Shown here piece by piece: positions 1 through 6,673 of a DNA stretch of 30,880 nt. This DNA comes from Gaiellasilicea sp038324115 (GTDB taxonomy: Bacteria > Actinomycetota > Thermoleophilia > Gaiellales > Gaiellaceae). Each line of letters starts with the position of its first letter. Position 1 is the stretch's first letter. The stretch spans positions 1-30,880 of the forward strand of contig JBBQHQ010000011.1 in the NCBI GenBank assembly GCA_038324115.1, read 5' to 3'. The notes under the pieces were generated by a model. That model was not told where the DNA came from. It did not search any database and was given only the letters and a program-made list of their open reading frames with translations. The translations under genes and the position numbers were made by a program.

Positions 1-720
1 GTCCCGTCCACGGGCTCCGGTAGCCCAGCCGTCTACGGCTACTACGTGGTCGGGATCGTGGGGGCGGCGCTGATCCCGTACGAGGTCTACTTCTACTCCT
101 CGGGCGGGGTCGAGGAGCAGTGGGAGCCGAAGGACCTCGGGATCAACCGGATGAATGTGCTCCTCGGCTACTCGCTCGGCGGACTCCTCTCAATGGCGCT
201 GATGATCGGAGCCGGCGCGCTCCTTCTGCCGAAGGGGATCGGGGGAGACCTGCTCGGCACGGTCATGCTCGTCGCCGAGGCGCCCCTGGGTCAGCTCGGC
301 CTGATCCTGGCGCTCGTCGGGACGCTCTTCGCCATCTCCGGCGCGGCGATCGACTCCGCCTTCTCCGGCGCCTACAGCCTGGCCCAGTTCTTCGGCTGGG
401 AGTGGGGGAAATACCGGCACAACGCCGGTGCGCCGCGGTTCGCGATCACCTGGGCCGTCATGCTCGTCCTCGCCACCGGCGTCGTCCTGACCGGCGTCGA
501 CCCGTTGCTCGTGACGGAGCTCTCGGTGGTCTTCTCGGTCGTGGCCCTCCCGCTCACCTACATCCCGATCCTGCTCGTCGCGAACGACCGCTCTTACATG
601 GGGCAGCACACGAACGGGAAGCTCGCGAACACGTTCGGGGTCTTCTACCTCGTCGTCGTGGTCGCGATCGCCGTCTCGGCGATCCCCCTCCTCGTGCTCA
701 GCAACATGGGGCAGGGCTGA
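1..720 (+). CDS. Nramp-like divalent metal transporter, C-terminal part (5' truncated by window edge)
   Basis: The frame is open from base 1 and ends at TGA 718-720, so only the C-terminal ~239 residues are seen. They form about five to six hydrophobic segments with the layout of the second half of an Nramp (SLC11) carrier. The helix that should carry the canonical MPHN-type metal-binding motif reads IPYEVYFYSSG instead, so the usual His and Asn are replaced by Tyr and Glu. Nramp proteins move Mn2+ or Fe2+ with protons; divergent relatives that carry Mg2+ are known. Two PRC-barrel genes follow within 4 bases and a DtxR/MntR-type regulator lies 1.2 kb away, which fits a metal-homeostasis role. 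I am confident of the superfamily; the transported ion is open. Confidence 0.8.
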   Translation, partial: VPSTGSGSPAVYGYYVVGIVGAALIPYEVYFYSSGGVEEQWEPKDLGINRMNVLLGYSLGGLLSMALMIGAGALLLPKGIGGDLLGTVMLVAEAPLGQLGLILALVGTLFAISGAAIDSAFSGAYSLAQFFGWEWGKYRHNAGAPRFAITWAVMLVLATGVVLTGVDPLLVTELSVVFSVVALPLTYIPILLVANDRSYMGQHTNGKLANTFGVFYLVVVVAIAVSAIPLLVLSNMGQG

Positions 721-723
721 CGG

Positions 724-1065
724 ATGCAGATCGACCTCGGCCTCGGGATCCTCGACCACCAACTCCTCGACTCGGTGGGTCGGCGGTGCGGGAAGGTGGA
801 CGACCTCGTGCTCGAAGGGGTGGCGGAGGGAAAGCCCCGGGTGACCGAGATCCTCGTCGGCCCCGCGGCCTGGGCGGGGCGGGGCCGGCTCGCCACCCTC
901 GCTTCGAAGCTCTCGCGCGGTCGGGTTGTCCACGTTCCCTGGGCCGAGGTGAAGGCGATCGACCCCGACGTCGAGCTGCGCAAACCGGCGCACGAGCTCC
1001 GCCTCGGCCGGGGCGACGACCGCGCCCGCCGCTACGTCGAGAAGCTACCGGGGTCGTCGCTGTGA
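724..1065 (+). CDS. PRC-barrel domain protein (first of two)
   Basis: 113 residues starting ATG 724, three bases after the transporter stop. The pattern of a beta-strand run around DSVGRRCGKVDDL, a middle strand with TEILVGP, and VHVPWAEVKAIDPDVEL is typical of PRC-barrel domains, small barrels found in photosynthetic reaction centre H subunits, RimM and many stand-alone actinobacterial proteins. Function here is unknown. Immediate linkage to the transporter and to a second PRC-barrel gene suggests a cytosolic accessory or sensing role for the carrier; that is inference. No signal peptide or membrane segment is present. Confidence 0.7.
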   Translation: MQIDLGLGILDHQLLDSVGRRCGKVDDLVLEGVAEGKPRVTEILVGPAAWAGRGRLATLASKLSRGRVVHVPWAEVKAIDPDVELRKPAHELRLGRGDDRARRYVEKLPGSSL

Positions 1066-1319
1066 GGCTCTCCGAGCTCCTGGGCCTGCGGGTCGAAACC
1101 GAGTCGGGCGAGCGCGTCGGCCGGGTCTACGACGTCCGCGCCGAGTTGGGCGAGCGGAGCCTGCGGGTGACCGGCCTCTGCGTCGGCAAGCTGGCCCTCC
1201 TCGAACGGCTCGGGCTCGGGGCGCCGTCCAGCACGGAGCGGATCCGGACGGACGACGTGATCCCCTGGAGCGAGATCGTCCGCGCCGACCGGCGGGGGAT
1301 TGTCGTCCGCGATCGGTAG
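1062..1319 (+). CDS. PRC-barrel domain protein (second of two)
   Basis: 85 residues from GTG 1062, which overlaps the previous stop as GTGA (1062-1065), so translation is probably coupled. LRVETESGERVGRVYDVRAE at the start and VIPWSEIVRA near the end are the two halves of a PRC-barrel. It is shorter than the preceding paralogue and differs in sequence, so the pair may form a heterodimer; that is a guess. The gene belongs to the same transcription unit as the Nramp-like carrier, and it closes that unit because the next gene is on the other strand 10 bases later. Confidence 0.7.
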   Translation: MRLSELLGLRVETESGERVGRVYDVRAELGERSLRVTGLCVGKLALLERLGLGAPSSTERIRTDDVIPWSEIVRADRRGIVVRDR

Positions 1320-1329
1320 GCGAGCCCCG

Positions 1330-1566
1330 CTAGCCGACGTGGTTGCGGGCCCCGGAGACAACGTCGTCTCCGAGCGCCTTGATCACCTCGGGCCGGTCGA
1401 GCAGGCGGGCGCGCTGCTCCGGCGTCAGGCGGTTCTGGACGTAGCGGTCTTCGAGGATCTGTTCCAGGTCGCGGCCGCGGTCGTGCTCGCGGATCACGTA
1501 GGCGGCGACCCGCTCCTCCGCGGAGGAGCGCTGGAAGAGAAACGAGAAGAGGTCCCGGAACGCCAT
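1330..1566 (-). CDS. Small hypothetical protein
   Basis: 78 residues from ATG 1566. I do not recognise the family. It begins with a hydrophobic/aromatic stretch (FRDLFSFLFQ) followed by a charged helical region rich in Glu and Arg with VIREHDRGRDLEQIL and LTPEQRARLLDRPEVIKAL, likely an all-alpha soluble protein. The frame extends upstream through the neighbour, but I chose this ATG because a TACAAT box (1580-1575) stands 8 bases before it, matching the leaderless promoter spacing seen elsewhere in the window. An AGGAGG (1586-1581) lies 14 bases upstream, too far for normal use. Divergent from the next gene. Confidence 0.6.
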   Translation of the reverse strand: MAFRDLFSFLFQRSSAEERVAAYVIREHDRGRDLEQILEDRYVQNRLTPEQRARLLDRPEVIKALGDDVVSGARNHVG

Positions 1567-1574
1567 CGCCGGCG

Positions 1575-1584
1575 ATTGTATCCT
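1575..1584. promoter_or_regulatory. Divergent overlapping -10 boxes for two leaderless genes
   Basis: The ten bases ATTGTATCCT hold TATCCT on the plus strand (1579-1584, 6 bases before ATG 1591) and TACAAT on the minus strand (1580-1575, 8 bases before ATG 1566). The two boxes share the central TA. The gap between the genes is only 24 bases, so transcripts would begin at or next to the start codons. No clear -35 is visible; CGGAAC at 1556-1561 is a weak candidate for the rightward gene. Confidence 0.6.
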
Positions 1585-1590
1585 CCTTTT

Positions 1591-1935
1591 ATGCGTCGTA
1601 GCTCTGCCGAGGGCCGCTGCGCGGAGCGTGTGCTCCGCGGCTTCGACGACGCCGGGGCCGAGGAGCGGATCGTGATCTGGATCGAGCGCAAGCCCGGCGC
1701 GGTCTGGGCGGTGGGGCGCTCCGTCAACCTGCACGAGCGTCCGAGCGACGAGCCGCGCTCGCACGACTGGCTCTTCGAGGGCTACGAGCTGGGGGACGCG
1801 CTCGAGTCGGCGAACAACGCGCTCGAGGACGACGTCAGCGTGCTGGAGCAGGACGGCTCCGAGGACCTGGTGAAGCCATTCACCCGCAAGGAGCTGCTCC
1901 CGATCCTGGAGCGCTTCTTCTTCGGCAACCGCTAG
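1591..1935 (+). CDS. Hypothetical acidic protein
   Basis: 114 residues from ATG 1591; family not recognised. Visible features are a strand-rich start (ERIVIWIERKPGAVWAVGRSVN), an acidic middle (YELGDALESANNALEDD) and a C-terminal helix ending in LLPILERFFFGNR. No signal peptide or membrane helix. The start is set by TATCCT placed 6 bases upstream. Its TAG overlaps the stop of the convergent DtxR-type gene in the shared CTAG at 1932-1935. Nothing in the sequence reveals its function. Confidence 0.65.
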   Translation: MRRSSAEGRCAERVLRGFDDAGAEERIVIWIERKPGAVWAVGRSVNLHERPSDEPRSHDWLFEGYELGDALESANNALEDDVSVLEQDGSEDLVKPFTRKELLPILERFFFGNR

Positions 1936-2381
1936 CCCGCCGGCGCGTCCTCGTCCGGCCACTCCAGGTTCGCGTTCGGGATCGGGTCACCGTGCGGGTC
2001 GTGAGTGGGGAACCCGAGCGCCTTGTCGATCCGCGACTCGAGCTCCTCCGAGAGCACGTGCTCCAGCCGGTCGGCCTCCGCGTGGACGTCGTCGACCCCG
2101 ATCCCAAGCGTCTCCGCGAGGTAGAGCTCGAGCAGCCGGTGGTGCCGGATCACCTCGAGCGCCACGAGCTCGCCCGCCTCGGTGAGCGCGACGCCGCGGT
2201 AGGGCGTGTGCTCTGCGAGACCGAGCGCGGCCAGCTTCTTGACCATCCCGCTCGCCGACGCGGGGGAGACGCGCTGCCGCTCTGCAAGGGCGTTCGTCGA
2301 GACGCGGTCTCCGGCCGAGCCGAGCTTGTAGATCTCTTTCAGGTAGTCCTGGATCGACGCGCTCAGGTCGGGCTGGGCCAT
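1932..2381 (-). CDS. DtxR/MntR-family metal-dependent transcriptional regulator
   Basis: 149 residues from ATG 2381. An N-terminal winged helix (residues ~8-70, including VSPASASGMVKKLAALGL as recognition region and YRGVALTEAG as wing) is followed by the helical dimerisation and metal-binding domain. H81, D104, E107 and H108 (in HHRLLE and DRLEHVLS) align with metal ligands of DtxR/MntR. The SH3-like third domain of classical DtxR is absent, as in MntR. Such proteins bind Mn2+ or Fe2+ and repress uptake genes. The Nramp-like operon nearby is the obvious candidate target, but no operator palindrome could be assigned because that operon's promoter lies outside the window. Confidence 0.88.
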   Translation of the reverse strand: MAQPDLSASIQDYLKEIYKLGSAGDRVSTNALAERQRVSPASASGMVKKLAALGLAEHTPYRGVALTEAGELVALEVIRHHRLLELYLAETLGIGVDDVHAEADRLEHVLSEELESRIDKALGFPTHDPHGDPIPNANLEWPDEDAPAG

Positions 2382-2387
2382 GGTCTC

Positions 2388-2397
2388 AGTCTAAGGT
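2388..2397. promoter_or_regulatory. Divergent overlapping -10 boxes, dtxR-type gene and mqnD
   Basis: AGTCTAAGGT contains TAAGGT on the plus strand (2392-2397), 6 bases before the mqnD GTG, and TAGACT on the minus strand (2393-2388), 6 bases before the regulator ATG. As at 1575-1584 the boxes share the central TA. The whole intergenic gap is 22 bases, so both messages should be leaderless. Confidence 0.65.
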
Positions 2398-2403
2398 GGC
2401 AGC

Positions 2404-3228
2404 GTGAAGATCCGGCTCGGCCACAGCCCCGACCCCGACGACGCGTTCATGTTCTGGGCGATCTCCGCGGGCGCCGTCGACACCCGCGGCTTCGAGTTCG
2501 AGCAGGTGCTCCAGGACATCCAGACGCTGAACGAGTGGGCGCTGGAGGGCCGGCTCGAGGTGACCGCGACCTCGCTGCACGCCTATCCGTTCGTCCAGGA
2601 CCGGTACGCCCTGCTCCCGCACGGGGCGAGCATCGGCTCCGGCTACGGGCCGATCGTCGTCGGCCGCGAGACGTTCACGCCGGCCGAGCTGCGCGAGCTC
2701 GAGATCGTGATCCCCGGGAAGCGGACGACCGCGTATCTCGCGCTCCGGCTCGCGCTCGGCGAGTTCCGCCACCGCGAGCTCCCCTTCGACGAGATCATCG
2801 ACGAGGTTGCCTCCGGCCGCGCCGAGGCGGGCCTCCTGATCCACGAGGGGCAGCTCACCTACGCGGCCGAGGGGCTGCAGAAGTCGCTCGACCTGGGCGA
2901 GTGGTGGCAGGGCGAGACCGGGTTGCCGCTGCCGCTCGGGGTCAACCTCGCCCGCCGCGACCTCGGCGACCGGCTGCCCGACCTCTCCGCCGTCCTCCTC
3001 GACGCGATCCGGGCGGGGCTCGACAACCGCGACGAGGCGATGCGCTACGCGATGCAGTTCGGGCGGGGGATCGACCAGGAGCTCGCCGACCGCTTCGTCG
3101 GGATGTATGTGAACGAGTTGACGACCGACTACGGCGACGAGGGCCGCGCCGCGGTCGCGGAGTTGCTCCGCCGCGGCGACGAGATTGGCGCTTTTCCCGA
3201 GCCCGTCCGCCTGGACTACGTCGCCTGA
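2404..3228 (+). CDS. mqnD: 1,4-dihydroxy-6-naphthoate synthase (futalosine-pathway menaquinone synthesis)
   Basis: 274 residues from GTG 2404, normal length for MqnD. The opening IRLGHSPDPDDAFMFWA is the hallmark of the family, followed by LQDIQTLNEWALEG, the substrate-pocket TSLHAYPFV and GSGYGPIVV. The fold is that of periplasmic-binding proteins used as an enzyme. MqnD converts cyclic dehypoxanthinyl futalosine to 1,4-dihydroxy-6-naphthoate in the alternative menaquinone route. The other mqn genes are not in the window. Start chosen from TAAGGT 6 bases upstream and the lack of a ribosome-binding site. The next gene overlaps its stop by one base. Confidence 0.9.
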   Translation: MKIRLGHSPDPDDAFMFWAISAGAVDTRGFEFEQVLQDIQTLNEWALEGRLEVTATSLHAYPFVQDRYALLPHGASIGSGYGPIVVGRETFTPAELRELEIVIPGKRTTAYLALRLALGEFRHRELPFDEIIDEVASGRAEAGLLIHEGQLTYAAEGLQKSLDLGEWWQGETGLPLPLGVNLARRDLGDRLPDLSAVLLDAIRAGLDNRDEAMRYAMQFGRGIDQELADRFVGMYVNELTTDYGDEGRAAVAELLRRGDEIGAFPEPVRLDYVA

Positions 3229-3404
3229 TGGCGCTGGAGCTGCGCGAGCAGTGCGAGCGCTGCCGGGCTCCGCTCGCGCCGGACGCGGCCGCCGAGATCT
3301 GCAGCCACGAGTGCACGTTCTGCCCGGCCTGCGCCGCCGACCTCGCCCACGTCTGCCCGAACTGCGGCGGCGAGCTCGTCCGGCGGCCGCGACGGACGAC
3401 CTAG
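3228..3404 (+). CDS. DUF1272 zinc-ribbon-like protein
   Basis: 58 residues from ATG 3228, sharing one base with the mqnD stop (TGATG). Eight cysteines and a His occur as CERC, CSHECTFCPAC and CPNCGGELVRRP, the diagnostic pattern of DUF1272, a small protein predicted to bind two zinc ions. Function is unknown; it is probably a soluble regulator or scaffold. Placement directly after mqnD suggests cotranscription only. Length is normal for the family. Confidence 0.85.
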   Translation: MALELREQCERCRAPLAPDAAAEICSHECTFCPACAADLAHVCPNCGGELVRRPRRTT

Positions 3405-3413
3405 CGGCCGCGC

Positions 3414-3419
3414 TATCGT
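3414..3419 (+). promoter_or_regulatory. -10 box of the aldehyde dehydrogenase gene
   Basis: TATCGT lies 7 bases before GTG 3427 with no ribosome-binding site between, matching the leaderless pattern repeated across the window. Confidence 0.5.
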
Positions 3420-3426
3420 CCGCGCC

Positions 3427-4890
3427 GTGAGTGTCGCGACCGCACGCGAGTTCGGCCTCTTCATCGGCGGTGAGACCGTCGAGGGCTCGTCGACGCGGGA
3501 GCTGGTCGAGCCGGCGTCCGGCGAGGCGTTCGGCACCGCGCAACTCGCGGGCGAGGCCGAGGTCGACCGCGCCGTCGAGGCCGCGCGCGGAGCGCTGGAC
3601 GGGGACTGGGGCAAGACCCCGCCGACCGAGCGCTCGCGGCTCCTGCACGCGCTCGCGGACGCGATCGTTGCGAACAGGAAGGAGCTCGCGGAGCTGGAGG
3701 CCCGCAACGTCGGCAAGGCGATCTCCTCGGTCAAGGCCGAGGTCGGCGCGGCCGTCGAGAACTTCCGCTACTTCGCCTCCGCGATCGCCACGATCGGCGG
3801 CCGCTCGAACCCCATCGGCGGCTCGCTGCTCTTCTACTCGCAGAAGGAGCCGGTCGGTGTCGCCGCCCAGATCGTGCCGTGGAACTACCCGATCCTGATG
3901 GCGACCTGGAAGCTGGCGCCGGCGCTCGCGGCCGGCTGCTCCGTCGTCCTCAAGCCCGATCCGCAGACGCCCGCGACCGCCCTGCGGCTCGCTGAGCTCG
4001 CGGCCGAGGTGGGCTTCCCGGCCGGCGCGATCAACGTGATCCCCGCGGATGGGCCGGGTGCCGGCTCGTACCTCGTCCGCCATCCGGGCGTGGACAAGGT
4101 CGCCTTCACCGGCTCGACGAAGACGGGCGGCGAGATCATGCGCCTCTGCTCCGACCCGATCAAGCGGCTGACGCTCGAGCTGGGCGGCAAGAGCCCGAAC
4201 CTGATCTTCGCGGACGCCGACTTGGCCTCGGCTGTTCCAAGCGCCGCCTGGGCGATCTTCGCCTGCGCCGGCCAGAGTTGCGAGGCGCGCTCCCGCGTCC
4301 TCGTCGAGCAGTCGGTCTACGACGACGTCGTCTCCGAGCTGACCGAGAAGGCGAAGGCGGTCCGGATGGGCGACCCCCTCGACACCGAGACGCAGATGGG
4401 CTCGCTGATCTCCACCGCGCACCGCGACCGCGTCCACTCGTTCGTCGAGGGCGCACGCAGCGACGGCGCCGAGATCCTGACCGGCGGCGAGCCGGGCGAG
4501 ACCGGCGCCTTCTACGCGCCCACGGTCGTGGCCGGCGTCGACAACAACGGCACGATCGCGCAGGAGGAGGTCTTCGGCCCGGTCGTCACGGTGATCCCCT
4601 TCGCGGACGAGAAGGACGCGATCCGGATCGCCAACGACGTCAAGTACGGCCTGATGGCCTCGGTCTGGACGGGCGACCCCGCCCGCGGCCACCGGATCGC
4701 GAGCCGGATCAAGAGCGGCACCGTCGGGATCAACATGCCCTACACGGCGTTCCCCGGGATCCCGTTCGGAGGCTACAAGCAGTCCGGGTTCGGCCGCGAG
4801 CTCGGGATCGACGCGCTCGAGCTCTACCTCGAGACGAAGAGCGTGGTCGTGAACACCGGCTCGCGCCCGATCAACCCCTTCGGCCTGTAG
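3427..4890 (+). CDS. NAD(P)-dependent aldehyde dehydrogenase
   Basis: 487 residues, standard length for the ALDH superfamily. Seen in order: IVPWNYPILMATWKLAPALAAG (cofactor-binding strand and helix), FTGSTKTGGEIM (Rossmann loop), LTLELGGKSPN with general base E251, AGQSCEA with catalytic C285, EEVFGPVVTV, and GGYKQSGFGRE near the C terminus. It oxidises an aldehyde to the acid in the cytosol. Overall look is that of the betaine-aldehyde or aminobutyraldehyde dehydrogenase group, but the substrate cannot be read from sequence. The downstream carrier gene may supply a related substrate. Start GTG 3427 is supported by the TATCGT box. Confidence 0.88.
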   Translation: MSVATAREFGLFIGGETVEGSSTRELVEPASGEAFGTAQLAGEAEVDRAVEAARGALDGDWGKTPPTERSRLLHALADAIVANRKELAELEARNVGKAISSVKAEVGAAVENFRYFASAIATIGGRSNPIGGSLLFYSQKEPVGVAAQIVPWNYPILMATWKLAPALAAGCSVVLKPDPQTPATALRLAELAAEVGFPAGAINVIPADGPGAGSYLVRHPGVDKVAFTGSTKTGGEIMRLCSDPIKRLTLELGGKSPNLIFADADLASAVPSAAWAIFACAGQSCEARSRVLVEQSVYDDVVSELTEKAKAVRMGDPLDTETQMGSLISTAHRDRVHSFVEGARSDGAEILTGGEPGETGAFYAPTVVAGVDNNGTIAQEEVFGPVVTVIPFADEKDAIRIANDVKYGLMASVWTGDPARGHRIASRIKSGTVGINMPYTAFPGIPFGGYKQSGFGRELGIDALELYLETKSVVVNTGSRPINPFGL

Positions 4891-4913
4891 CCCGCTCCCG
4901 CTACCGGTGGACG

Positions 4914-6032
4914 GTGCTCGGCGCTGGCACCTTCGCCCAGGCCGGCTTCGCCGCGATCGGAGTCGGGCTCCCCGCGATCTCGCCGGCGCTTCGCGACCAC
5001 CTCGACCTGGGGCTGACGCAGGTCGGCGCGATCCTCTCCGCCTACTGGCTTGGGACGCTGCTGACCCTGATCCCCTGGGGCTTCCTGACCGACCGGGTCG
5101 GCGAGCGGATCGTGCTCGCGGCCGGCGTCGGGGGCTGCGGGGTGGCGCTCCTCGGCGCCTCGCGGGCCGACTCGTTCGGGCTGCTCTACGCGCTCCTCTT
5201 CGTCGCCGGCGCTGCGGGAGCGAGCGTGAACGCCGCCACCGGCCGCGCTGTGATGGGCTGGTTCGACGCCTCCGAGCGCGGGCTCGCGCTGGGGATCCGG
5301 CAGGCGGCGGTCCCCGCCGGCGGGCTCGTGGGGGCATTCGTGCTCCCGCACTTCACCGTCCCCCAGGCGTTCGTGATCCTCGGCTGCTTCTGCCTCCTCG
5401 GCGCGCTCGGGGGAGCCGTGCTGCTGCGCGAGCCTGCGGGGCTCCCGATCGAGGTCGCCGCCGTCGAGTGGTCGGTCCGCGACCGCCGGCTCTGGCGCCT
5501 CTCGGCCGTCAGCGGCCTCTATGTCGTCGCCCAGATCGCGGTGCTCAGCTACGTCGTCCTCTACCTCCACGACGAGCGCGGGCTCGGTAAGGGCGCCGCC
5601 GCCGCCGTGCTCGGGGGGATGCAGGTCGCCGCGGTCGTCCTCCGCGTCACGGCCGGGCGCTGGTCGGACCATGTCGGCTCGCGGATCGTCCCCCTCGGCA
5701 AGGTCGGGCTCGCGATGACCGGGACGCTCGCCCTGACGGCGGCGCTTCTGCAGGCGCCGCTCGTGCTCCTCATTCCCGCGGTGCTCGTCGCCGGTTCGCT
5801 GACAATGACCTGGAACGGGCTTGCGTTTGCCGCCGTCGCTGAGCTGGCCGGCAGAGCCAGGACCGGCGCCGCGCTCGGGCTGCAACAGACCGTGCTCTCG
5901 CTCGTCGGCGTCGGCGCCCCGATCGCGTTCGCCGGCGCCGTCTCCGGCGGCTCGTGGAACCTGGCGTTCTGGCTGATCGTCTTGTTCCCGTTCGCGGGCT
6001 GGCTCGTGCTGCGCCCGTTGCAGGAGCGCTGA
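4914..6032 (+). CDS. Major facilitator superfamily transporter
   Basis: About 372 residues with roughly 11-12 hydrophobic helices. The loop between helices 2 and 3 reads GFLTDRVGERIVL, the MFS signature A (G-x3-D-R-x-G-x-R), with a second copy RWSDHVGSRIVPLG in the C-terminal half. The first helix GAGTFAQAGFAAIGVGLPAI and the segment RAVMGWFDASERGLALGIRQ resemble nitrate/cyanate-type and sugar-acid-type MFS carriers. Substrate unknown. The start is uncertain: GTG 4914 is the only ordinary start codon near, yet the frame continues upstream with RYRWT, which looks like a genuine MFS N terminus. It lies 23 bases after the aldehyde dehydrogenase, probably the same transcript. Confidence 0.8.
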   Translation: MLGAGTFAQAGFAAIGVGLPAISPALRDHLDLGLTQVGAILSAYWLGTLLTLIPWGFLTDRVGERIVLAAGVGGCGVALLGASRADSFGLLYALLFVAGAAGASVNAATGRAVMGWFDASERGLALGIRQAAVPAGGLVGAFVLPHFTVPQAFVILGCFCLLGALGGAVLLREPAGLPIEVAAVEWSVRDRRLWRLSAVSGLYVVAQIAVLSYVVLYLHDERGLGKGAAAAVLGGMQVAAVVLRVTAGRWSDHVGSRIVPLGKVGLAMTGTLALTAALLQAPLVLLIPAVLVAGSLTMTWNGLAFAAVAELAGRARTGAALGLQQTVLSLVGVGAPIAFAGAVSGGSWNLAFWLIVLFPFAGWLVLRPLQER

Positions 6033-6052
6033 GGCCGGGTAGGGGACCCTGG

Positions 6053-6661
6053 ATGCGCATCTATCCCGACACGCCGAGCCTGCGCTTCGGGCTCGTGCTC
6101 CGGGACGCAGTCCTGATCGTGGGGCTGATCGTCCTCGCCAAGATCGGGCTCGTCGTCCACGACGCGGTCGACAAGCTCGCGGTGCTCGGGGAGGGCGTCC
6201 AGTCGGCCGGGAACGCAGTCTCGGGGGCGTTCGATTCCGCGGGTGACGCCGTGGACGGGACGCCGCTGATCGGAGGCAGTCTCGGCGACGCGCTTCGCGG
6301 CGCGGGCGAGGGCAGCGGCGGCCAGCTGACCGAGCTCGGCGTCGGCGGCGAGAACGCGGCGCACGACCTCGCCAAGATCCTCGGGCTCGTCGTCTTCGGG
6401 CTGCCCGCGACGATCCTCCTGTTCTGGCTCGTGCCTCCTCGGCTCCGCGGGATCCGCCGCCTGAACGCCGCGGCGCGCGTCCTGCGCGAGCCCGAGACCG
6501 AGGGCCGCCGGGAGCACCTCGCCGCGCGCGCCGCGTACTCGCTCCCCTACGGCGTCCTCCTCCGCTACACCGACGACCCGATCGGTGACCTGCGGGCCGG
6601 GCGGTACGACGCGCTCGTTCGCGCGGAGCTGGAGGAGGCAGGGCTGCGGGCGCCGCGGTAG
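6053..6661 (+). CDS. Hypothetical two-helix membrane protein
   Basis: 202 residues from ATG 6053, preceded by AGGGGA at 6041-6046 with 6 bases of spacing. One hydrophobic segment at about residues 19-35 (VLIVGLIVLAKIGLVV) and a second at about 120-140 (ILGLVVFGLPATILLFWLVP) flank a Gly/Ala/Asp-rich region with repeated helical GNAVSGAFDSAGDAV-like turns. The C-terminal ~60 residues are charged and soluble. No family recognised. Distance of 20 bases from the MFS gene suggests it is the last gene of that unit. Confidence 0.65.
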   Translation: MRIYPDTPSLRFGLVLRDAVLIVGLIVLAKIGLVVHDAVDKLAVLGEGVQSAGNAVSGAFDSAGDAVDGTPLIGGSLGDALRGAGEGSGGQLTELGVGGENAAHDLAKILGLVVFGLPATILLFWLVPPRLRGIRRLNAAARVLREPETEGRREHLAARAAYSLPYGVLLRYTDDPIGDLRAGRYDALVRAELEEAGLRAPR

Positions 6662-6667
6662 TACGTT
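6662..6667 (+). promoter_or_regulatory. -10 box of the M20 amidohydrolase gene
   Basis: TACGTT stands 6 bases before ATG 6674 just after the stop of the preceding gene, so this gene may have its own leaderless transcript independent of the upstream unit. Confidence 0.5.
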
Positions 6668-6673
6668 CCGCCC

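Noticed and set aside
1581..1586. AGGAGG on the minus strand as ribosome-binding site for the gene starting at 1566
   Set aside because: Spacing of 14 bases to the ATG is too long, and the TACAAT box between them would put transcription start downstream of it.
2386..5337. A 983-codon open frame on the minus strand
   Set aside because: It lies opposite mqnD, the DUF1272 gene, the aldehyde dehydrogenase and the MFS gene, all with clear family motifs. Its product is a low-complexity Arg/Ala/Pro-rich string, the usual shadow in very GC-rich DNA.
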